Shown: positions 36,551 to 47,610 of the stretch, one piece after another | Layout of the letters: every line of letters begins with the position of its first letter | Position numbering within the stretch: the first letter of the stretch is position 1 | Source: Coriaria nepalensis | Taxonomy: Eukaryota; Streptophyta; Magnoliopsida; Cucurbitales; Coriariaceae | Assembly (NCBI GenBank): GCA_027186245.1 | Contig: CP114483.1 | Span: forward strand, 19,550,220 to 19,614,219 | DNA: 64,000 nt | Reading direction: 5' to 3' | Made by a program: the position numbers and the translations under genes | Notes under the pieces: model-generated | Database searches by the model: none | Seen by the model: only the letters and a program-made list of their open reading frames with translations | Told to the model about the DNA's origin: nothing

Positions 36551-39497
36551 GTTGCCTTCAGTAGATCAACTGCAAGTTATGCACGAAAGTCATGTTTAAA
36601 AGGTGAATTTCATCTGAAGTGATTTAGAATGATTTAATGAGTAAAAGAGATGCAATAATATGAATTTAACACTAAGAAAATGTGTAGTTGCCTTCAGTAG
36701 ATCAATTGCAAGTCATGCATGAAAGTCGTGTTTTAAATGCGAAAATAGAACCAGTTCGAAGTGCTTTCAAACAATTTAATGATCTGAAAAGAGTGAATAA
36801 TATGCTCTTTAAGGCTAAAATAATGCATTGTTGTATTCAATAGATTAATTGCAGGTTATGTAAGAAAATCATTTTTGAAGGGCAAAAATATAATTCGTTC
36901 GAATTCATTTATAATGATTTAATGACTAGAAGAGCCTCAATGACATGATTTTAATGCTAAGTAAATGTATAGTTGCCTTCAGTAGATCAACTGCAAGTTA
37001 TGCACGAAAGTCATGTTTAAAAGGTGAATTTCATCTGAAGTGATTTAGAATGATTTAATGAGTAAAAGAGATGCAATAATATGAATTTAACACTAAGAAA
37101 ATGTGTAGTTGCCTTCAGTAGATCAATTGCAAGTCATGCATGAAAGTCGTGTTTTAAATGCGAAAATAGAACCAGTTCGAAGTGCTTTCAAACAATTTAA
37201 TGATCTGAAAAGAGTGAATAATATGCTCTTTAAGGCTAAAATAATGCATTGTTGTATTCAATAGATTAATTGCAGGTTATGTAAGAAAATCATTTTTGAA
37301 GGGCAAAAATATAATTCGTTCGAATTCATTTATAATGATTTAATGACTAGAAGAGCCTCAATGACATGATTTTAATGCTAAGTAAATGTATAGTTGCCTT
37401 CAGTAGATCAACTGCAAGTTATGCACGAAAGTCATGTTTAAAAGGTGAATTTCGTCTGAAGTGATTTAGAATGATTTAATGAGTAAAAGAGATGCAATAA
37501 TATGACTTTAACACTAAAACAATGTGTAGTTGCCTTCAGTAGATCAATTGCAAGTCATGCATGAAAGTCGTGTTTTAAATGCGAAAATAGAATTAGTTCG
37601 AAGTGCTTCCGAACAATTTAATGATCTAAAAAGACTGAATGATATGCTCTTTAAGGCTAAAATAATGCATTGTTGTATTCAATACATTAATTGCAGGTTA
37701 TGTAAGAAAATCAATTTTGAAGGGCAAAAATATAATTCGTCCGAATTCATTTATAATGATTTAATGACTAGAAGAGCCTCAATGACATGATTTTAACGCT
37801 AAGTAAATGTATAGTTGCCTTCAGTAGATCAACTGCAAGTTATGCACGAAAGTCATGTTTAAAAGGTGAATTTCGTCTGAAGTGATTTAGAATGATTTAA
37901 TGAGTAAAAGAGATGCAATAATATGACTTTAACACAAAAAAAATGTGTAGTTGCCTTCAGTAGATCAATTGCAAGTCATGCATGAAAGTCGTGTTTTAAA
38001 TGCGAAAATAGAACTAGTTCGAAGTGCTTTCAAACAATTTAATGATCTGAAAAGAGTGAATAATATGCTCTTTAAGGCTAAAATAATGCATTGTTGTATT
38101 CAATAGATTAATTGCAGGTTATGTAAGAAAATCATTTTTGAAGGGCAAAAATATAATTCGTTCGAATTCATTTATAATGATTTAATGACTAGAAGAGCCT
38201 CAATGACATGATTTTAATGCTAAGTAAATGTATAGTTGCCTTCAGTAGATCAACTACAAGTTATGCACGAAAGTCATGTTTAAAAGGTGAATTTCGTCTG
38301 AAGTGATTTAGAATGATTTAATGAGTAAAAGAGATGCAATAATATGACTTTAACACAAAAAAAATGTGTAGTTGCCTTCAGTAGATCAATTGCAAGTCAT
38401 GCATGAAAGTCGTGTTTTAAATGCGAAAATAGAACTAGTTCGAAGTGCTTTCAAACAATTTAATGATCTGAAAAGAGTGAATAATATGCTCTTTAAGGCT
38501 AAAATAATGCATTGTTGTATTCAATAGATTAATTGCAGGTTATGTAAGAAAATCATTTTTGAAGGGCAAAAATATAATTCGTTCGAATTCCTTTATAATG
38601 ATTTAATGACTAGAAGAGCCTCAATGACATGATTTTAATGCTAAGTAAATGTATAGTTGCCTTCAGTAGATCAACTGCAAGTTATGCACGAAAGTCATGT
38701 TTAAAAGGTGAATTTCGTCTGAAGTGATTCAGAATGATTTAATGAGTAAAAGAGATGCAATAATATGACTTTAACACTAAAAAAATGTGTAGTTGCCTTC
38801 AGTAGATCAATTGCAAGTCATGCATGAAAGTCGTGTTTTAAATGCGAAAATAGAATTAGTTCGAAGTGCTTCCGAACAATTTAATGATCTAAAAAGACTG
38901 AATGATATGCTCTTTAAGGCTAAAATAATTCATTGTTGTATTCAATAGATTAATTGCAGGTTATGTAAGAAAATCATTTTTGAAGGGCAAAAATATAATT
39001 CGTTCGAATTCCTTTATAATGATTTAATGACTAGAAGAGCCTCAATGACATGATTTTAATGCTAAGTAAATGTATAGTTGCCTTCAGTAGATCAACTGCA
39101 AGTTATGCACGAAAGTCATGTTTAAAAGGTGAATTTCGTCTGAAGTGATTCAGAATGATTTAATGAGTAAAAGAGATGCAATAATATGACTTTAACACTA
39201 AAAAAATGTGTAGTTGCCTTCAGTAGATCAATTGCAAGTCATGCATGAAAGTCGTGTTTTAAATGCGAAAATAGAATTAGTTCGAAGTGCTTCCGAACAA
39301 TTTAATGATCTAAAAAGACTGAATGATATGCTCTTTAAGGCTAAAATAATTCATTGTTGTATTCAATAGATTAATTGCAGGTTATGTAAGAAAATCATTT
39401 TTGAAGGGCAAAAATATAATTCGTTCGAATTCATTTATAATGATTTAATGACTAGAAGAGCCTCAATGACATGATTTTAATGCTAAGTAAATGTATA
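36551..39497 (+). repeat. Seven-unit block, copy 1 (2947 bp)
   Basis: Units start at 36551, 36972, 37393, 37814, 38235, 38656 and 39077. The order of variants is: two units with ATGAATTTAACACTAAG and GAACCAGTTC; one B2 unit with CAATACATT and TCGTCCGAATTC in C; a unit with CACAAAAAAAATG; one with CAACTACAAG; then two with GATTCAG. The same order follows at 39498. Adjacent identical-looking pairs at each end of the block show single-unit duplication inside it. Confidence 0.9.
37529..37671 (+). repeat. Subunit B, representative copy of type B2
   Basis: Type B2 differs from B1 at linked sites: GAATTAGTTC for GAACTAGTTC, GCTTCCGAAC for GCTTTCAAAC, TCTAAAAAGACTG for TCTGAAAAGAGTG, and GAATGATATG for GAATAATATG. 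It is usually preceded by an A subunit ending AAAACAATGTGTAG. B2 lacks the 10-bp SpeI palindrome of B1. The linkage of these sites over about 60 bp shows that B1 and B2 are distinct lineages, not random point variants. Confidence 0.85.
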
Positions 39498-42400
39498 GTT
39501 GCCTTCAGTAGATCAACTGCAAGTTATGCACGAAAGTCATGTTTAAAAGGTGAATTTCATCTGAAGTGATTTAGAATGATTTAATGAGTAAAAGAGATGC
39601 AATAATATGAATTTAACACTAAGAAAATGTGTAGTTGCCTTCAGTAGATCAATTGCAAGTCATGCATGAAAGTCGTGTTTTAAATGCGAAAATAGAACCA
39701 GTTCGAAGTGCTTTCAAACAATTTAATGATCTGAAAAGAGTGAATAATATGCTCTTTAAGGCTAAAATAATGCATTGTTGTATTCAATAGATTAATTGCA
39801 GGTTATGTAAGAAAATCATTTTTGAAGGGCAAAAATATAATTCGTTCGAATTCATTTATAATGATTTAATGACTAGAAGAGCCTCAATGACATGATTTTA
39901 ATGCTAAGTAAATGTATAGTTGCCTTCAGTAGATCAACTGCAAGTTATGCACGAAAGTCATGTTTAAAAGGTGAATTTCATCTGAAGTGATTTAGAATGA
40001 TTTAATGAGTAAAAGAGATGCAATAATATGAATTTAACACTAAGAAAATGTGTAGTTGCCTTCAGTAGATCAATTGCAAGTCATGCATGAAAGTCGTGTT
40101 TTAAATGCGAAAATAGAACCAGTTCGAAGTGCTTTCAAACAATTTAATGATCTGAAAAGAGTGAATAATATGCTCTTTAAGGCTAAAATAATGCATTGTT
40201 GTATTCAATAGATTAATTGCAGGTTATGTAAGAAAATCATTTTTGAAGGGCAAAAATATAATTCGTTCGAATTCATTTATAATGATTTAATGACTAGAAG
40301 AGCCTCAATGACATGATTTTAATGCTAAGTAAATGTATAGTTGCCTTCAGTAGATCAACTGCAAGTTATGCACGAAAGTCATGTTTAAAAGGTGAATTTC
40401 GTCTGAAGTGATTTAGAATGATTTAATGAGTAAAAGAGATGCAATAATATGACTTTAACACTAAAACAATGTGTAGTTGCCTTTAGTAGATCAATTGCAA
40501 GTCATGCATGAAAGTCGTGTTTTAAATGCGAAAATAGAATTAGTTCGAAGTCTTTCCGAACAATTTAATGATCTAAAAAGACTGAATGATATGCTCTTTA
40601 AGGCTAAAATAATGCATTGTTGTATTCAATAGATTAATTGCAGGTTATGTAAGAAAATCATTTTTGAAGGGCAAAAATATAATTCGTTCGAATTCATTTA
40701 TAATGATTTAATGACTAGAAGAGCCTCAATGACATGATTTTAATGCTAAGTAAATGTATAGTTGCCTTCAGTAGATCAACTGCAAGTTATGCACGAAAGT
40801 CATGTTTAAAAGGTGAATTTCGTCTGAAGTGATTTAGAATGATTTAATGAGTAAAAGAGATGCAATAATATGACTTTAACACTAAAACAATGTGTAGTTG
40901 CCTTCAGTAGATCAATTGCAAGTCATGCATGAAAGTCGTGTTTTAAATGCGAAAATAGAATTAGTTCGAAGTGCTTCCGAACAATTTAATGATCTAAAAA
41001 GACTGAATGATATGCTCTTTAAGGCTAAAATAATGCATTGTTGTATTCAATACATTAATTGCAGGTTATGTAAGAAAATGAATTTTGAAGGGCAAAAATA
41101 TAATTCGTCCGAATTCATTTATAATGATTTAATGACTAGAAGAGCCTCAATGACATGATTTTAACGCTAAGTAAATGTATAGTTGCCTTCAGTAGATCAA
41201 CTGCAAGTTATGCACGAAAGTCATGTTTAAAAGGTGAATTTCGTCTGAAGTGATTTAGAATGATTTAATGAGTAAAAGAGATGCAATAATATGACTTTAA
41301 CACAAAAAAAATGTGTAGTTGCCTTCAGTAGATCAATTGCAAGTCATGCATGAAAGTCGTGTTTTAAATGCGAAAATAGAACTAGTTCGAAGTGCTTTCA
41401 AACAATTTAATGATCTGAAAAGAGTGAATAATATGCTCTTTAAGGCTAAAATAATGCATTGTTGTATTCAATAGATTAATTGCAGGTTATGTAAGAAAAT
41501 CATTTTTGAAGGGCAAAAATATAATTCGTTCGAATTCATTTATAATGATTTAATGACTAGAAGAGCCTCAATGACATGATTTTAATGCTAAGTAAATGTA
41601 TAGTTGCCTTCAGTAGATCAACTACAAGTTATGCACGAAAGTCATGTTTAAAAGGTGAATTTCGTCTGAAGTGATTTAGAATGATTTAATGAGTAAAAGA
41701 GATGCAATAATATGACTTTAACACAAAAAAAATGTGTAGTTGCCTTCAGTAGATCAATTGCAAGTCATGCATGAAAGTCGTGTTTTAAATGCGAAAATAG
41801 AACTAGTTCGAAGTGCTTTCAAACAATTTAATGATCTGAAAAGAGTGAATAATATGCTCTTTAAGGCTAAAATAATGCATTGTTGTATTCAATAGATTAA
41901 TTGCAGGTTATGTAAGAAAATCATTTTTGAAGGGCAAAAATATAATTCGTTCGAATTCCTTTATAATGATTTAATGACTAGAAGAGCCTCAATGACATGA
42001 TTTTAATGCTAAGTAAATGTATAGTTGCCTTCAGTAGATCAACTGCAAGTTATGCACGAAAGTCATGTTTAAAAGGTGAATTTCGTCTGAAGTGATTCAG
42101 AATGATTTAATGAGTAAAAGAGATGCAATAATATGACTTTAACACTAAAAAAATGTGTAGTTGCCTTCAGTAGATCAATTGCAAGTCATGCATGAAAGTC
42201 GTGTTTTAAATGCGAAAATATAATTAGTTCGAAGTGCTTCCGAACAATTTAATGATCTAAAAAGACTGAATGATATGCTCTTTAAGGCTAAAATAATTCA
42301 TTGTTGTATTCAATAGATTAATTGCAGGTTATGTAAGAAAATCATTTTTGAAGGGCAAAAATATAATTCGTTCGAATTCCTTTATAATGATTTAATGACT

Positions 42401-42865
42401 AGAAGAGCCTCAATGACATGATTTTAATGCTAAGTAAATGTATAGTTGCCTTCAGTAGATCAACTGCAAGTTATGCACGAAAGTCATGTTTAAAAGGTGA
42501 ATTTCGTCTGAAGTGATTCAGAATGATTTAATGAGTAAAAGAGATGCAATAATATGACTTTAACACTAAAAAAATGTGTAGTTGCCTTCAGTAGATCAAT
42601 TGCAAGTCATGCATGAAAGTCGTGTTTTAAATGCGAAAATAGAATTAGTTCGAAGTGCTTCCGAACAATTTAATGATCTAAAAAGACTGAATGATATGCT
42701 CTTTAAGGCTAAAATAATTCATTGTTGTATTCAATAGATTAATTGCAGGTTATGTAAGAAAATCATTTTTGAAGGGCAAAAATATAATTCGTTCGAATTC
42801 ATTTATAATGATTTAATGACTAGAAGAGCCTCAATGACATGATTTTAATGCTAAGTAAATGTATA
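39498..42865 (+). repeat. Seven-unit block, copy 2 with one inserted unit (3368 bp)
   Basis: Units start at 39498, 39919, 40340, 40761, 41182, 41603, 42024 and 42445. They follow copy 1 in order, except that the unit at 40340 has no counterpart there. The copy also carries small changes, such as AAAATGAATTTTG at 41078 for AAAATCAATTTTG, and AAAATATAATTAG in the B at 42160. Confidence 0.9.
40340..40760 (+). repeat. Extra unit within the copied block, resembling the unit at 25687
   Basis: The B at 40476 carries CCTTTAGTAG and GAAGTCTTTCCG. Both rare variants also occur together in the B at 25823, 14653 bp away, and I did not see the pair elsewhere. The extra unit thus looks like a copy of a distant unit, or both derive from a unit outside the window. 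Confidence 0.8.
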
Positions 42866-43001
42866 GTTGCCTTCAGTAGATCAACTGCAAGTTATGCACG
42901 AAAGTCATGTTTAAAAGGTGAATTTCATCTGAAGTGATTTAGAATGATTTAATGAGTAAAAGAGATGCAATAATATGACTTTAACACTAAAAAAATGCAT
43001 A

Positions 43002-43144
43002 GTTTCCTTCAGTAGATCAATTGCAAGTTATGCATGAAAGTCGTGTTTTAAATGCGAAAATAGAATTAGTTCGAAGTGCTTTCGAACAATTTAATGATCT
43101 AAAAAGACTGAATGATATGCTCTTTAAGGCTAAAATAATGCATT
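43002..43144 (+). repeat. Subunit B, representative copy of type B3 with hairpin
   Basis: Type B3 is preceded by AATGCATAGTTTCC instead of AATGTGTAGTTGCC, has CAAGTTATGCATG instead of CAAGTCATGCATG, and otherwise follows the B2 haplotype. This copy carries a perfect inverted repeat at 43069-43087, GTTCGAA-GTGCT-TTCGAAC (7-bp arms, 5-base loop). B3 is frequent in the first 20 kb and rare to the right of it. Confidence 0.85.
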
Positions 43145-43423
43145 GTTGTATTCAATAGATTAATTGCAGGTTATGTAAGAAAATCATTTTTGAAGGGCAA
43201 AAATATAATTCGTCCGAATTCATTTATAATGATTTAATGACTAGAAGAGCCTCAATGACATGATTTTAATGCTAAGTAAATGTATAGTTGCCTTCAGTAG
43301 ATCAACTGCAAGTTATGCACGAAAGTCATGTTTAAAAGGTGAATTTCGTCTGAAGTGATTTAGAATGATTTAATGAGTAAAAGAGATGCAATAATATGAC
43401 TTTAACACAAAAAAAATGTGTAG

Positions 43424-45373
43424 TTGCCTTCAGTAGATCAATTGCAAGTCATGCATGAAAGTCGTGTTTTAAATGCGAAAATAGAACTAGTTCGAAGTGC
43501 TTTCAAACAATTTAATGATCTGAAAAGAGTGAATAATATGCTCTTTAAGGATAAAATAATGCATTGTTGTATTCAATAGATTAATTGCAGGTTATGTAAG
43601 AAAATCATTTTTGAAGGGCAAAAATATAATTCGTTCGAATTCATTTATAATGATTTAATGACTAGAAGGGCCTCAATGACACGATTTTAATGCTAAGTAA
43701 ACGTATAGTTGCCTTCAGTAGATCAACTGCAAGTTATGCACGAAAGTCATGTTTAAAAGGTGAATTTCATCTGAAGTGATTCAGAATGATTTAATGAGTA
43801 AAAGAGATGCAATTATATCACTTTAACACTAAAAAAATGCATAGTTTCCTTCAGTAGATCAATTGCAAGTTATGCATGAAAGTCGTGTTTTAAATGCGAA
43901 AATAGAATTAGTTCGAAGTGCTTTCGAACAATTTAATGATCTAAAAAGACTGAATGATATGTAAGGCTAAAATAATGCATTGTTGTATTCAATAGATTAA
44001 TTGCAGGTTATGTAAGAAAATCATTTTTGAAGGGCCAAAATATAATTCGTTCGAATTCATTTATAATGATTTAATGACTAGAAGAGCCTCAATGACATGA
44101 TTTTAATGCTAAGTAAATGTATAGTTGCCTTCAGTAGATCAACTGCAAGTTATGCACGAAAGTCATGTTTAAAAGGTGAATTTCGTCTGAAGTGATTTAG
44201 AATGATTTAATGAGTAAAAGAGATGCAATAATATGACTTTAACACAAAAAAAATGTGTAGTTGCCTTCAGTAGATCAATTGCAAGTCATGCATGAAAGTC
44301 GTGTTTTAAATGCGAAAATAGAACTAGTTCGAAGTGCTTTCAAACAATTTAATGATCTGAAAAGAGTGAATAATATGCTCTTTAAGGCTAAAATAATGCA
44401 TTGTTGTATTCAATAGATTAATTGCAGGTTATGTAAGAAAATCATTTTTGAAGGGCAAAAATATAATTCGTTCGAATTCATTTATAATGATTTAATGACT
44501 AGAAGAGCCTCAATGACATGATTTTAATGCTAAGTAAATGTATAGTTGCCTTCAGTAGATCAACTGCAAGTTATGCACGAAAGTCATGTTTAAAAGGTGA
44601 ATTTCATCTGAAGTGATTTAGAATGATTTAATGAGTAAAAGAGATGCAATAATATGAATTTAACACTAAGAAAATGTGTAGTTGCCTTCAGTAGATCAAT
44701 TGCAAGTCATGCATGAAAGTCGTGTTTTAAATGCGAAAATAGAACCAGTTCGAAGTGCTTTCAAACAATTTAATGATCTGAAAAGAGTGAATAATATGCT
44801 CTTTAAGGCTAAAATAATGCATTGTTGTATTCAATAGATTAATTGCAGGTTATGTAAGAAAATCATTTTTGAAGGGCAAAAATATAATTCGTTCGAATTC
44901 ATTTATAATGATTTAATGACTAGAAGAGCCTCAATGACATGATTTTAATGCTAAGTAAATGTATAGTTGCCTTCAGTAGATCAACTGCAAGTTATGCACG
45001 AAAGTCATGTTTAAAAGGTGAATTTCGTCTGAAGTGATTTAGAATGATTTAATGAGTAAAAGAGATGCAATAATATGACTTTAACACTAAAACAATGTGT
45101 AGTTGCCTTCAGTAGATCAATTGCAAGTCATGCATGAAAGTCGTGTTTTAAATGCGAAAATAGAATTAGTTCGAAGTGCTTCCGAACAATTTAATGATCT
45201 AAAAAGACTGAATGATATGCTCTTTAAGGCTAAAATAATGCATTGTTGTATTCAATACATTAATTGCAGGTTATGTAAGAAAATCAATTTTGAAGGGCAA
45301 AAATATAATTCGTCCGAATTCATTTATAATGATTTAATGACTAGAAGAGCCTCAATGACATGATTTTAACGCT
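43424..45373 (+). repeat. Block shared with 35.4-37.8 kb, copy 2
   Basis: This is the partner of 35430-37800, one unit shorter. The match ends after the C at 45245; the next A (45387) has CCTTCAATAG and GTCAAGTTT where the other copy has the standard form. Confidence 0.87.
43844..43981 (+). repeat. B subunit (B3) with 5-bp deletion, copy 2
   Basis: The same 5-bp loss as at 35850, with the junction at 43961/43962, again followed by a C with GGGCCAAAATA. Confidence 0.93.
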
Positions 45374-46364
45374 AAGTAAATGTATAGTTGCCTTCAATAG
45401 ATCAACTGCAAGTTATGCACGAAAGTCAAGTTTAAAAGGTGAATTTCGTCTGAAGTGATTTAGAATGATTTAATGAGTAAAAGAGATGCAATAATATGAA
45501 TTTAACACTAAAAAAATGCATAATTGCCTTCAGTAGATCAATTGCAAGTCATGCATGAAAGTCGTGTTTTAAATGCGAAAATAGAATTAGTTCGAAGTGT
45601 TTCCGAACAATTTAATGATCTAAAAAGACTGAATGATATGCTCTTTAAGGCTAAAATAATGCATTGTTGTATTCAATAGATTAATTGCAGGTTATGTAAG
45701 AAAATCATTTTTGAAGGGCAAAAACATAATTCGTTCGAATTCATTTATAATGATTTAATGACTAGATGAGCCTCAATGACATGATTTTAAGGCTAAGTAA
45801 ATGTATAGTTTCCTTCAGTAGAGAAACTGCAAGTTATGCACGAAAGTCAAGATTAAAAGGTGAATTTCGTCTGAAGTGATTTAGAATGATTTATTGAGTA
45901 AAAGAGATGCAATAATATGACTTTAATACTAAAAAAATGCATAGTTTCCTTCAGTAGATCAATTGCAAGTTATGCATGAAAGTCGTGTTTTAAATGCGAA
46001 AATAGAATTAGTTCGAAGTGCTTCCAAACAATTTAATGATATAAAAAGACTGAATGATATGCTCTTTAAGGCTAAAATAATGCATTGTTGTATTCAATAG
46101 ATTAATTGCAGGTTATGTAAGAAAATCATTTTTGAAGGGCAAAAATATAATTCGTTCGAATTCATTTATAATGATTTAATGACTAGAAGAGCCTCAATGA
46201 CATGATTTTAACGCTAAGTAAATGTATAGTTGCCTTCAGTAGATCAACTGCAAGTTATGCACGAAAGTCATGTTTAAAAGGTGAATTTCGTCTGAAGTGA
46301 TTTAGAATGATTTATTGAGTAAAAGAGATGCAATAGTATGACTTTAACACTAAAACAATGTGTA

Positions 46365-46490
46365 ATTGCCTTCAGTAGATCAATTGCAAGTCATGCATGA
46401 AAGTCGTGTTTTAAATTCGAAGTGCTTCCGAACAATTTAATGATCTAAAAAGACTGAATGATATGCTCTTTAAGGCTAAAATAATGCATT
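46365..46490 (+). repeat. B subunit with 17-bp deletion
   Basis: Sequence reads GTTTTAAATTCGAAGTGC, joining TTTTAAAT directly to TCGAAGTG. This removes 17 bp containing the GAATTAG stretch, giving a 126-bp B. It is unique in the window and lies in the same part of B as the 34-bp deletion but has different ends. Confidence 0.93.
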
Positions 46491-47610
46491 GTTGTATTCA
46501 ATAGATTAATTGCAGGTTATGTAAGAAAATCATGTTTGAAGGGCAAAAATATAATTCGTTCGAATTCATTTATAATGATTTAATGACTAGAAGAGCCTCA
46601 ATGACATGATTTTAATGCTAAGTAAATGTATAGTTGCCTTCAGTAGATCAACTGCAAGTTATGCACGAAAGTCATGTTTAAAAGGTGAATTTCGTCTGAA
46701 GTGATTTAGAATGATTTAATGAGTAAAAGAGATGCAATAATATGACTTTAGCACTAAAAAAATGTGTAGTTGCCTTCAGTAGATCAATTGCAAGTCATGC
46801 ATGAAAGTCGTGTTTTAAATGCGAAAATAGAACTAGTTCGAAGTGCTTTCAAACAATTTCATGATCTGAAAAGAGTGAATAATATGCTCTTTAAGGCTAA
46901 AATAATGCATTGTTGTATTCAATAGATTAATTGCAGGTTATGTAAGAAAATCATTTTTGAAGGGCAAAAATATAATTCGTTCGAATTCATTTATAATGAT
47001 TTAATGACTAGAAGAGCCTCAATGACATGATTTTAATGCTAAGTAAATGTATAGTTGCCTTCAGTAGATCAACTACAAGTTATGCACGAAAGTCATGTTT
47101 AAAAGGTGAATTTCGTCTGAAGTGATTTAGAATGATTTAATGAGTAAAAGAGATGCAATAATATGACTTTAACACTAAAAAAATGTGCAGTTGCCTTCAG
47201 TAGATCAATTGCAAGTCATGCATGAAAGTCGTGTTTTAAATGCGAAAATAGAACTAGTTCGAAGTGCTTTCAAACAATTTAATGATCTGAAAAGAGTGAA
47301 TAATATGCTCTTTAAGGCTAAAATAATCCATTGTTGTATTCAATAGATTAATTGCAGGTTATGTAAGAAAATCATTTTTGAAGGGCAAAAATATAATTCG
47401 TTCGAATTCCTTTATAATGATTTAATGACTAGAAGAGCCTCAATGACATGATTTTAATGCTAAGTAAATGTATAGTTGCCTTCAGTAGATCAACTGCAAG
47501 TTATGCACGAAAGTCATGTTTAAAAGGTGAATTTCGTCTGAAGTGATTCAGAATGATTTAATGAGTAAAAGAGATGCAATAATATGACTTTAACACTAAA
47601 AAAATGTGTA

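Larger units (their letters stand above)
35430..37800 (+). repeat. Block shared with 43.4-45.4 kb, copy 1
   Basis: This block matches 43424-45373. The spacing is 7994 bp up to about 36970 and 7573 bp after it, because this copy has one more unit: units 36551 and 36972 look identical, while the other copy has only 44545. Shared markers are CTTTAAGGATAAAATAATG, CACGATTTTAATG, AAACGTATAG, AATTATATCAC, the 5-bp B deletion and GGGCCAAAATA. One base differs near the C end (GAAGAGCC here, GAAGGGCC at 43667). Confidence 0.87.
42866..47474 (+). repeat. Array segment, units 101-111
   Basis: Eleven ABC units start at 42866, 43287, 43708, 44124, 44545, 44966, 45387, 45808, 46229, 46633 and 47054. The segment contains an isolated B3 unit at 43002, the second copy of the 35.4-37.8 kb block, a unit with unusual A sequence (GTAGAGAAACTGC near 45823) and a B with a 17-bp deletion. 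No gene is visible. Confidence 0.95.
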
